From: JASEHD01 sp964471945
Lineage (GTDB): Bacteria > Bacteroidota > Ignavibacteria > UBA10030 > SZUA-254
Direction of reading: 5' to 3'
Assembly: GCA_964471945.1 (NCBI GenBank)
Contig: CAYYIJ010000022.1
Coordinates: 1-27,824 of the forward strand
DNA length: 27,824 nucleotides
Made by a program: the position numbers and the translations under genes. The notes under the pieces were generated by a model. It ran no database searches. It was not told the DNA's origin and saw only the letters and a list, made by a program, of their open reading frames with translations. Below are positions 1 through 8,099 of the stretch, piece after piece; position 1 is the first letter of the stretch, and each line of letters begins with the position of its first letter.

Positions 1-97
1 CTAACATTTAGAGACTCTTATCCTGTGTCGTACTAATTTGCTCAAGTCGGGAGAATAAGGGAGTGATAATAAAACCTGGGAGTACTTAGAATGATTT

Positions 98-343
98 CTA
101 GATTTTAGACTCAGGGATACTTTCCTCGTAAAGGGTATCAGGGCAAAAGTATTGATCATTTTGCCATTTAATACTTCCTATATACGGAGTTACTGTATTG
201 AACATACTTAAATCTTTTAGTTCTTGAAAAATACCGTTTTCTAAATATGGTTTCACATCAAAACGTTTGATTTCACCATTTGTGAATGTTAGAGTAAGTG
301 TATAATCAGAATTTGGCTTAACAGCTATGATTCGTGGATTCAT
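98..343 (-). CDS. DUF2442 domain protein
   Basis: Small protein of 81 aa that reads as a complete DUF2442 domain. It begins with the family's strand-rich core (VKPNSDYTLTLTFTNGEI, then RFDVKPYL) and ends with the typical CPDTLYEESIP tail. The family's biochemical role is not established. Members are often found next to DUF4160 or other toxin-antitoxin-like small genes, but no such partner is visible here. The ATG has a plausible AAGG ribosome site about 10 bases upstream. The gene lies 21 bases downstream of the DNA methyltransferase on the same strand, so it is probably the last gene of the restriction-modification transcript. Positions 1-97 beyond it hold no gene I can support. Family assignment is firm; function is unknown. 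Confidence 0.8.
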   Translation of the reverse strand: MNPRIIAVKPNSDYTLTLTFTNGEIKRFDVKPYLENGIFQELKDLSMFNTVTPYIGSIKWQNDQYFCPDTLYEESIPESKI

Positions 344-364
344 TGAATCGCTACCTTACTAATT

Positions 365-1486
365 CTATTTCGTTTTCAACAATTCATATCCAGACTCTTG
401 GTTAAATAAATTACTCTTTATATCGTTGAGTTTCTTTATTGTTGCCTTAATTGCTTCATCAGATTGATCAATTCCGATCCATTGTCTGTTATTTTCTTGT
501 GCTGCTTTTAATGTTGTCCCTGAACCGGAGAAACAATCAAGAACTAAATCACCTTCATTCGATGATGTCCTAACTATCAAATTTAAAAGATCATAATTTT
601 TTTCAGTGGGATATGTTGGATATTGAGGATCCTTGAATTCCCAGATATCCTGTATGCGTTTTCCTGTTTTCTCATCGAAGTAAAGTTTTCTTCGAGGATT
701 ACCTGTACCAGACCATTCAATATGCCCATCTTGATCTAATCGTTCCAAGACTTCTGGCTCTGTTCTCCAGTGTCGACCCTTCGGTGGCGAAATACCTTTC
801 CAACTCAATGATGTTTTGCCATTCTGAGTTTCGCCCGGAGCGTGCAGGGGTATGGTAGTATAGTTTCTACCATCCTTATCAACTTTGGGAAAAAGCTTTT
901 TTCTATCTTCTTCTGTAAAGGGAATGATAGGCTCATTCCATATTAGATCATTAGAGTTTGAATAAAAAAGAATTAAATCCTTGATGTTACTGTAACCTTT
1001 TCTTTCGAAGTTTTTAGGATTACATTTAATTCGGGTAATATCATTACGAAAATTTTCTATGCCGAAGATTTCGTCCATTATTACTTTAATATAATGTCCA
1101 ATTTTATAATCTATATGTAAGTATATTGAACCATTTGAGGCTAATAGCATTTTTAATAGAATAAGTCGTTCACGTAAAAACTCTAAAAATTCTTTTCCTT
1201 TCAAATTATCGCCGTAGGCAATTGTTCCTTTGCTGCAGCTAATTGTTGCTGCCCTATCTTCACTCGTGATAAAAGTATTGTTGGTTGAGAATGGCGGATC
1301 GATATATATTAGATGAACTTTATCTGCAAGGTTGTATGCAGTGATCAATTTTTTTAGAACAACAAGATTGTCTCCCTGAATCAACTTATTTTTATTCGAT
1401 GTCTTATTGAGTTTGATTAATTCACAGTCAGGGATGTTATCAAAAATTTCATGTTCACTTTTTCTATTTGGGTAGGTTAGTTTCAT
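365..1486 (-). CDS. Site-specific DNA methyltransferase (adenine-N6, beta-type motif order)
   Basis: Protein of 373 aa that should transfer a methyl group from S-adenosylmethionine to DNA, protecting the host from the adjacent restriction enzyme. The catalytic motif IV DPPF is at residues 63-66. The SAM-binding motif FSGSGTT is at about 319-325, followed by the acidic WIGID strand. Motif IV before motif I is the beta-class circular order. DPPF favours N6-adenine over N4-cytosine, where SPPY is usual. The segment at about 180-290 is the likely target-recognition region. There is no good Shine-Dalgarno site before the ATG. The stop codon of the upstream endonuclease frame lies only 3 bases before this start, so translation may depend on coupling to that gene. 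Recognition sequence cannot be read from the sequence. Confidence 0.9.
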   Translation of the reverse strand: MKLTYPNRKSEHEIFDNIPDCELIKLNKTSNKNKLIQGDNLVVLKKLITAYNLADKVHLIYIDPPFSTNNTFITSEDRAATISCSKGTIAYGDNLKGKEFLEFLRERLILLKMLLASNGSIYLHIDYKIGHYIKVIMDEIFGIENFRNDITRIKCNPKNFERKGYSNIKDLILFYSNSNDLIWNEPIIPFTEEDRKKLFPKVDKDGRNYTTIPLHAPGETQNGKTSLSWKGISPPKGRHWRTEPEVLERLDQDGHIEWSGTGNPRRKLYFDEKTGKRIQDIWEFKDPQYPTYPTEKNYDLLNLIVRTSSNEGDLVLDCFSGSGTTLKAAQENNRQWIGIDQSDEAIKATIKKLNDIKSNLFNQESGYELLKTK

Positions 1487-1489
1487 GTC

Positions 1490-2272
1490 TTAAAGTTGAT
1501 AAAGAAATTCCCTTAAAACAAGACTACTCATGATATTCAGATGAGAGTATTTTGTTGTAATATCCCGATACATCTTATTGTTACCTTTTATATATAATAC
1601 TCCATCCAATATAGCAATTACCATTGCTTTAACATTTTTTGTTTGTAAAGTGTTGATAGCATCATTAAACTGTGCATTTTGATGTCCACCAAAATCTGTT
1701 AAGAATTTCGCTTCACCAATTATGTATTTACCGTTGAAGCGAGCTACAAAGTCTAATCCTTTTTCTCGTTTGTAATTCAATTGTTTCCTTGCAAAGTCCA
1801 TAAGTTCACGATCACTGCCATGTAGAATTGCATCTTTTTTTGAATCAGAAAATTCTTCTGATTCTAAAGGTTTTAATCCCAGAGATTTCTTATTCAACCA
1901 TCGCTTGAAAAATGGTCCAATTTGTCTATTCGTTTCTTTTGGTTCGGAGCACCTCTCCTATAATTTTCCAAGTCCCATTTCATATAAACGACCACATATC
2001 CGATTTACTGTTTTAGGATTTCTTTCAATTGATGATGTATCTCGTTTTAAGTAAGCGATGTATGAATCCTTAATAGGGAAAAGTTCTAATTTTAATAGTT
2101 CACAAATTAACATTTGGTTATCTTTTCTTTTAAATGATTTTTCAACCTTGTCCCAAATAACTTCATCAATTTCTCTAATTCCTTCTGGAATAGTAGGATA
2201 TACCATAAATAGGTCATCCAAATAGGACCTCTGATTAGCATATTCGATGCTTAATTTTATCCAATAGTTCAT
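1490..2272 (-). pseudogene. Type II restriction endonuclease with in-frame TAG stop
   Basis: Two open segments, 1958-2272 (104 aa) and 1490-1897 (135 aa as callable from a TTG), lie in the same reading frame. They are separated only by one TAG codon at 1958-1960. The 20 codons between are open and read like conserved protein (for example SEPKETNRQIGPFFKRW), so this is one 260-codon gene with a nonsense codon, not two genes. The C-terminal half carries a PD-(D/E)xK-like nuclease core: GLDFVARFNGKYIIGEAK, with the Asp and the E-A-K triad suitably spaced. It sits directly before a DNA methyltransferase, the usual partner. The C-terminal part has no ATG or clear ribosome site of its own, so it is probably not made separately. 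Alternatives are a sequencing error or TAG readthrough. The exact restriction-enzyme family is not recognised. Confidence 0.75.
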
Positions 2273-2406
2273 AAGATGTTTTTATTTAAATATGATTCTT
2301 TTTCAAGTAATTTGTATTTAATTAACTGTATCGCCTTAGATTAAGTATACTCTGAATTGTTATCAAATACCCATGATGAAGGATAGGCAATTTCATAACA
2401 ATAACA

Positions 2407-2443
2407 AAATAAAAAAGGGACACTCATCTCTGAATGTCCCTTT
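2407..2443 (-). terminator. Rho-independent terminator of the NuoEF/GltD operon
   Basis: Read on the minus strand, GGGACATTCA pairs with TGAGTGTCCC around a GAGA loop (10 pairs, one G-U wobble). Flanking A/T pairs extend the stem, and a run of T follows. It lies about 20 bases after the stop of the glutamate synthase-like gene, so it closes the minus-strand operon that starts near 8951. On the plus strand no T run follows, so the terminator is directional. Confidence 0.88.
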
Positions 2444-2464
2444 ACCTTAAAAGTTTAAGTTATC

Positions 2465-4045
2465 TTACTTTAGTATCTGCTCAACTTCTTCCTTGTCCAC
2501 ATCCATTACATATCGTATACCGCTGATGTCTGTTCCTTCTTTCGTCAAGGAGGCCATATCGTCGCGTGTTATATGATTGAGTGTGAACTTTCGGTTGCCA
2601 GCCATCAACTGTCGCAAGCCCTGTGCAAGTCGCTCGTAGTAAGTGTATAATCCGAGAGCACCAGCAGGAACTTTATCGAATGCTTCATTGCCTAATTCGT
2701 GCCGTAGATGTGCCGCGGTAACAAAGATTTCATCTTTTGTGCTGCCGAATCTTTCAACGTAAACCGGTAACTGACCTTCGTCCATAGCTCGACCAATAGT
2801 TTTTCCAACCATAGCGGCGGCTATCGGGGAGCGTGCCATTCCAATGAGCTTTACATATGGTGCTCCTAATGAGAGACCTTTAAAGATTTGATCTTCAAAT
2901 GTAAATCCACCAGCGAATGCTAATGATGGAACGAATTGTTTTTTATCAGCAAGCTTTTTTGCATAGTAGTATGTCAGAGAATGCAGCTCGACTGGCGGTA
3001 CACCCCACTCGTTCATCATTCGCCACGGGCTCATACCCGTTCCGCCGCCAGCACCATCAACTGTTAATAGATCGATCTTATATTTAGAAGCATACTTGAT
3101 TGCACGTGCTAAGTCTGCTGGACGATATGCACCTGTTTTCAGGAAAATATACTTGGCGCCTGCTTTACGGAGTTCTTCAACTCGTTGTGCAAATCCTTCT
3201 TCAGTTACCATTCCTACTCGTGAATGTCGCTCGAATTCTTTAAATGCACCACGCTCGAATGCTTTGATTATCATCTCATCCATCGGATTTGGAAGCACCA
3301 CATATCCACGTTGATAAAGTGTCTGAGCTTTCTTCAGATTTCGTATTTTCACTTCACCACCGATGTCTTTTGCACCTTGTCCCCATTTCAACTCGACAAT
3401 CTCGACACCTAACTTGTCGATTGCATACTCTTGAACACCTAACCTTGTATCCTCAACGTTCGCTTGAACGATGATAGCACCATATCCATTCCTCATGTTG
3501 TCTTTATAAAGATTAACGCGGCGTTTGAGATCGGATGTATCCACTACTTTCCCGTTTTTAATAACAGAATCCATATCCATACCGACAACATTCTCACCGA
3601 TTGTCAATCCCGTTCCTGCGAGAGCAGAACCGATTGCCAATCCTTCCCAATTGTTCTTGGCGATATCTGTTGAACCGATTCCCGGAATAATCCATGGATA
3701 ACGGAATTTTATTTTCTTGTCATGTCCGAAATGAACTTCCAAGTTGACATTCGGGAAGACAGCTTTATCGCTATCTGCTTCAATTCCGTGAGCACCGACT
3801 GCTGTGCCCATAATATTGAAGTGTGAATAATCTACAGGATAATATTTTTCTCCTGCTGCTGTGATTACACCGAATGGCTGCGGGTAAATTACTTCATGAC
3901 CTCGGTATGCAGATTTTCCGATTTCACACATCCCGATACAACCATCTACGCAGGTTACGCACATGCCTGAGGTTGGCACTACGGAACCCTCGGTTCGATT
4001 CTTAGTTAGTGTTGCTGCTGTTGCGTTTACTCGTGTGAGTGACAT
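2465..4045 (-). CDS. FMN-binding glutamate synthase-like protein (GltB central domain only)
   Basis: Protein of 526 aa consisting of the FMN-binding TIM-barrel domain of the large subunit of glutamate synthase. Diagnostic stretches are DGAGGGTGMSPWRMMNEWG, LAFAGGFTFEDQIFKGLSLG and MARSPIAAAMVGKTIG. It lacks the N-terminal glutamine amidotransferase domain and the C-terminal GXGXG helix of the full-length enzyme. The usual 3Fe-4S cysteines near the barrel are absent. Instead an N-terminal Cys cluster occurs, C29-x2-C32-x3-C36-x3-C40, likely holding an Fe-S cluster. The start has a strong AAAGGAG site, and the gene follows the Fe-S subunit by 19 bases. Archaeal-type stand-alone GltB2 proteins are the closest known relatives. 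Whether it makes glutamate, works with free ammonia or has another substrate is not evident. It is the last gene of the operon. Confidence 0.88.
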   Translation of the reverse strand: MSLTRVNATAATLTKNRTEGSVVPTSGMCVTCVDGCIGMCEIGKSAYRGHEVIYPQPFGVITAAGEKYYPVDYSHFNIMGTAVGAHGIEADSDKAVFPNVNLEVHFGHDKKIKFRYPWIIPGIGSTDIAKNNWEGLAIGSALAGTGLTIGENVVGMDMDSVIKNGKVVDTSDLKRRVNLYKDNMRNGYGAIIVQANVEDTRLGVQEYAIDKLGVEIVELKWGQGAKDIGGEVKIRNLKKAQTLYQRGYVVLPNPMDEMIIKAFERGAFKEFERHSRVGMVTEEGFAQRVEELRKAGAKYIFLKTGAYRPADLARAIKYASKYKIDLLTVDGAGGGTGMSPWRMMNEWGVPPVELHSLTYYYAKKLADKKQFVPSLAFAGGFTFEDQIFKGLSLGAPYVKLIGMARSPIAAAMVGKTIGRAMDEGQLPVYVERFGSTKDEIFVTAAHLRHELGNEAFDKVPAGALGLYTYYERLAQGLRQLMAGNRKFTLNHITRDDMASLTKEGTDISGIRYVMDVDKEEVEQILK

Positions 4046-4064
4046 TGTTTGGTTTCTCCTTTCG

Positions 4065-4742
4065 TTAATCTTTTTTTATTTCACATGCTACACAGGGTTC
4101 CATGTAACACATCATATCATTAAATAATTCTTTTTCTAAACATGGTGGACTAAGGTTTGCACATCCGCCGCAAATTGCTTCTTCCGGTTGAGTGTAAGTG
4201 CATCTTAATTGACAAGCGGGGCAGACGTAAATACAGCCGCCGCAGAGCCGGCATTTTTCGGAGCGTATATCGAATGGTGTACCGATGCTTCGGTGTTCAC
4301 CGCGTCCACGAAATCCGATTGCTGTTGCGGCCATTTGTTCTTTACACATACGTACACATAATCCGCAAAGGATGCAATCTTCGTATTCTTGGCGAAAACG
4401 CTGCTGACGGACTTCATGTGCAGAGGCAAGGTCTTGTATCACTTTCGATTGTGGACATGAAGCAAGTAGTAATTCAAGTACCATCTTGCGTGCACGAACA
4501 ACTCTATCTGAAGCGGTTCGTACTTTCATTCCTTCTTCAACAGGATATGTGCATGATGAAACAAGCTTAGATTTCAATCCTTCACCAATTTCGACAACAC
4601 ATATGCGGCATGCACCATAAGGTGTCAAACCATCCATATGACAGAGTGTTGGAATCGGGAAGCCAATGAATTCAGCAGCTTCTAAGATTGTCGTTCCTTC
4701 TTCTACTGTTACTGGTAATCCATTTATCTTAAGCGTTATCAT
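4065..4742 (-). CDS. HoxU/NuoG-N-terminus-like Fe-S subunit (2Fe-2S plus two 4Fe-4S)
   Basis: Electron-transfer subunit of 225 aa. Residues 1-80 form a plant-type 2Fe-2S ferredoxin domain with C34, C45, C48 and C64. Two classic 4Fe-4S motifs follow: C123-x2-C126-x2-C129-x3-C133 and C164-x2-C167-x2-C170-x3-C174. The tail is unusually Cys-rich (C177, C181, C191, C194, C201, C212, C217, C220) and may hold another cluster or a metal. This arrangement matches the N-terminal part of NuoG, HydA or HoxU, without any hydrogenase H-cluster domain. The true start is the ATG at 4742-4740. It has AAAGGAG in front and overlaps the stop of the NuoF-GltD gene as ATGA, so translation is coupled. A longer in-frame extension upstream (to 4817) would overlap the fusion gene and looks non-coding. 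It probably wires NuoE/NuoF to the glutamate synthase-like subunit. Confidence 0.87.
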   Translation of the reverse strand: MITLKINGLPVTVEEGTTILEAAEFIGFPIPTLCHMDGLTPYGACRICVVEIGEGLKSKLVSSCTYPVEEGMKVRTASDRVVRARKMVLELLLASCPQSKVIQDLASAHEVRQQRFRQEYEDCILCGLCVRMCKEQMAATAIGFRGRGEHRSIGTPFDIRSEKCRLCGGCIYVCPACQLRCTYTQPEEAICGGCANLSPPCLEKELFNDMMCYMEPCVACEIKKD

Positions 4743-7700
4743 GCTGTTTTCTCCTTTAATACCTGAGACTGTTTTTCTTCTTTTTTCATCGTGAATTCGA
4801 GATCGCATCTTAGACATCTTGTAGCTTCTTGAGTTGCTTCATCTACCGATAGTGCCATTTCAACTTCTGTGAATTCACGTTTCCGTCGATCAATTGAGAT
4901 TCGAGGTACCTCGGTTCGTTTGGTTGAATCCGATGTGCCGTTCGTTTTCGCCGGTTCGATGTAATGATGAGGCAGTCTTAATTCGCTTGGCTGACGTAAT
5001 TCTTCATTATGTAAGAATCTATCAATCATTATCGCAGCTTTCTTTCCTGCAGCTATAGCATCTACTACTGTATTTGGACCAGTTATAACATCACCACCTG
5101 CAANNNNNNNNNNNNNNNNNNNNNNNNNNNNNNNNNNNNNNNNNNNNNNNNNNNNNNNNNNNNNNNNNNNNNNNNNNNNNNNNNNNNNNNNNNNNNNNNN
5201 NNNGCAGCTATAGCATCTACTACTGTATTTGGACCAGTTATAACATCACCACCTGCAAAAACACCTGCACGATTCGTGCAAAGTGTTTCTAAATTGGCAA
5301 TCACTGTATTCTTTCTATCATCGATTTCAAGACGATTTGCTCCTGCAACAGTTACGCAATCAGTATCTGATCCTTCACTTATTGCAACGATTAAAGTATC
5401 TAATGGAATGATATGCTGTGTGCCGGGTACTGCAACAGGTTTTCTTCGACCGCTCGCATCGAGCTCTCCTAATTCATTCTTAATACACTCGATACCTGAA
5501 AGTTTTCCGCCTTCTGAAAGAATACCGATTGGTGAGACTAATGTTTCGATATGTATTCCTTCTTGAAGCGCCGCTTCGATTTCTTCTTCGAATGCTGGCA
5601 TTTCTTCACGTGTGCGACGGTAAAAGATCGTAACGCTCTTTACGTCCGGTTGACGTATTGCTATACGTGCGGCATCGAGTGCAGAGTTTCCGCCACCAAC
5701 AACTCCAACTCTACCTTTAGCCAACTTCTCACCGCGAATATTGAACGCTTTTAAAAATTGTATTGATGGAAACACACCGGGTGTATCTTCACCACGAAGT
5801 CCTAATCTTAGACTCTTATGAGCACCGATGGCAACGAAGATTGCTCCATAGCCGTCATCGAATAGACTGTCTAATGTTATATCACGTCCCAAGGTAGTGT
5901 TATATTTTAGTGTTACATTTTCATCTATAAGCGATTCGATTTCTTTCTTGATTACTTCGTGAGGTAGTCTATATGAAGGAATTGCACTGTACAGCATTCC
6001 ACCCGCTTGAGCATCTGTTTCGAAGACTGTAACTTTATAACCTTTCAACGAAAGATGGTGTGCCGCTGTAAGTCCAGCAGGTCCTGATCCTACGATAGCA
6101 ACAGGTGGTTTTCCATTAGTTCGTTTTGCGAGCCGCAATGGTTTGCAAACAGATGGATCGATGCGATCGGTAACAAATCGTTTTAATGCACGAATTGCAA
6201 TCGGGTCACCACCTTGTGTTCCTGCTTTGCAGCGGTCTTCACACGGATGGTTACAAACACGAGCACAAACCGATGGGAATGGATTTGCTTCTCGAATAAC
6301 TCGATATGCTTCTTCGTATTCACCTCGTTGGATGTGTGCTATATACCTCCATGCTTCAGTTCCAATCGGACAGGCAGATGCACAAGGTGCACCAACAATT
6401 CCTTTACAAACAAAAGCATCACATCGTTTGTCGTGAATGTGCCGTTTGTATTCGTTGATAAAATATCGAAGTGTGCTTAGAACAGGGTTGGGTGCTGATT
6501 GACCAAGTCCGCACATCGAAGTATCTTTTACTGTTTCGGCTAATTCTGCAAGGAGCTTCAGATGACCATCTGTGCCTTTTCCTTCTGAAATATCTTCGAG
6601 GATTTCGTACATGCGTTGAGTGCCTTTACGGCATGTAAAACACTTTCCGCAAGATTCATCTTTCAAAAAGTTCATAAAATATTTTGCAACATCGACCATG
6701 CAAGTGTTATCGTCCATGACTATCATTCCACCAGAGCCCATAATCGAGCCAGCAGCAGTCAAACTATCATAATCGATCGGGAGATCAAACATTTTCGCGG
6801 GAATACATCCACCTGAAGGTCCTCCAGTTTGAACGGCTTTGATTTTTGCTTTACCGACTGGACCGCCGCCGATGTCATTTACAATTGTGTTGATTGTAAC
6901 ACCCATTGGAATTTCTACGAGACCAGTGTCTTTTACTTTTCCAACGAGACTGAAAATCTTTGTTCCGGAATTTTTCTTTGTACCGATTTTGGAAAATTCT
7001 TCACCGCCTTGATTTATAATTATTGGAATATTAGCCCATGTTTCGACATTATTTATCGCAGTCGGTTTTCCATCTATACCTTTTTGTACCGGGAACGGTG
7101 GTCGTTGTCTTGGCTCGCCCATTTTACCTTCGATTGAGCACATTAATGCAGTTTCTTCACCGCAAACGAATGCACCTGCACCCTTAACTACATTGATATC
7201 GAACGAGAAATTTGTACCTAATATATTATTACCGAGAACACCGAGTTCGCGTGCTTGTCTTAAAGCTATTAAGAGATGTTTTATTGCGAGAGGATATTCT
7301 GCGCGAACATATACAATCCCTTCGGTTGCTCCTGTTGCATAAGCTCCGATAATCATACCTTCGATGATGCTGTGAGGATTTCCTTCTAAAACGCTTCTAT
7401 CCATGTACGCACCTGGATCACCTTCGTCCGCGTTACAAACGAGATACTTACCTCGATCACTCTTCTGCTTTGCAAGAAATTCCCATTTCAATCCTGTTGG
7501 GAAACCTGCTCCTCCGCGTCCACGTAATCCTGATGTTTTTACTTCTTCGATTATCCACAGTGGATTTGATTTTTCTAATATCTTTGCCAATGCTGAGTAT
7601 CCATCTTGTTCAATGTAATTATTGATTCGAATGGGATCAATATTTTCATTGCGTGAAAGAATTGAGCGTTCTTGTTTTTTAAAAAATGGAAGATCGTTTT

Positions 7701-8079
7701 GTCTTTCAATTCGTTTTCCGGTAGCTGGATCTTTATAAAACAACTCTTCAATCTTCTTTCCCTTAGAAACTGCCTCAACTATTCTTTTCATTGCTATTAT
7801 ATCAAGTCTTGGATAGAAGGTCTCGTATGGTTTGATCAAGACAGATGGTTCCATCTGGCAATAGCCATGGCAACCTGTTACACGGAGATGAATTTTCCCT
7901 GTTAAACCATTCGCAATTATTTCTTTTTTTGTTATACGGATCAGGTCATTAGCTCCACTTGCTTGACCACATGTACCAGCAGAGATTACAATGGTGGGGA
8001 ATAGGTCATTCCTTTCTGAAATGAGTTTACCTTTTAATTCCTTTAATGACTCGATAGAAGATAATTTTTGTTTTTCCAT
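4739..8079 (-). CDS. NuoF-GltD fusion flavoprotein (interrupted by an assembly gap)
   Basis: A giant oxidoreductase subunit, 1061 aa once the artefactual gap is closed. Order from the N-terminus: a thioredoxin-like 2Fe-2S domain (about 28-110; C37, C70, C74); the NuoF FMN/NADH domain (about 140-460, with RGRGGAGFPTG at 186-196); an N3-type 4Fe-4S site (C477, C480, C483, C523); a GltD-type Fe-S region rich in Cys (about 552-617); an FAD site GSGPAG near 664; a second dinucleotide site GVVGGGNSALDAA near 793; the NADPH-favouring YRRTREEMPA; and the closing GGDVITGP...RCLRCDLEF. NuoF thus offers an NADH-type site and GltD an NADPH-type site on one chain. The start chosen is the ATG at 8079 with AGGAA 8 bases upstream; a TTG at 8097 is less likely. 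The coordinates include the 100-N gap at 5104-5203, which should be removed with one 55-bp copy. Confidence 0.88.
5049..5258. repeat. Exact 55-bp direct repeat flanking the N gap (assembly overlap)
   Basis: Positions 5049-5103 and 5204-5258 are identical over 55 bases and sit directly on either side of the 100 Ns. On the minus strand both encode the same FAD-binding segment AGGDVITGPNTVVDAIAA. Removing one copy and the Ns (155 bases) brings the 8079-5204 reading frame into phase with the 5048-4739 frame. The repeat is best read as the overlapping end of two contigs rather than a biological duplication. Confidence 0.93.
5104..5203. other. Scaffold gap of 100 N
   Basis: A run of exactly 100 unknown bases, the conventional size for a gap of unknown length. 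Because its two flanks are the same 55 bases, the true gap is most simply negative: the contigs overlap and no sequence is missing. Any translation across the Ns is shifted out of frame and gives a false C-terminus. Confidence 0.97.
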
Positions 8080-8099
8080 ATTTTGTGTTCCTATCAATA

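Noticed and set aside
3096..3673. Plus-strand ORFs opposite the glutamate synthase-like gene
   Set aside because: Shadow frames of a well-conserved minus-strand gene; their translations show no domain.
4743..4817. N-terminal extension of the HoxU-like Fe-S subunit
   Set aside because: It would overlap the upstream gene by about 80 bases, adds basic low-similarity residues, and a better start with AAAGGAG and ATGA overlap exists at 4742.
4739..5029. A separate 96-residue gene
   Set aside because: It is the C-terminal end of the NuoF-GltD fusion, cut off by the artificial N gap. The frames join when the 55-base overlap is collapsed.
5049..5258. A biological tandem duplication or mobile-element target repeat
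   Set aside because: The copies abut a 100-N gap, are exactly 55 bases, and their collapse restores a conserved gene, so it is an assembly overlap.
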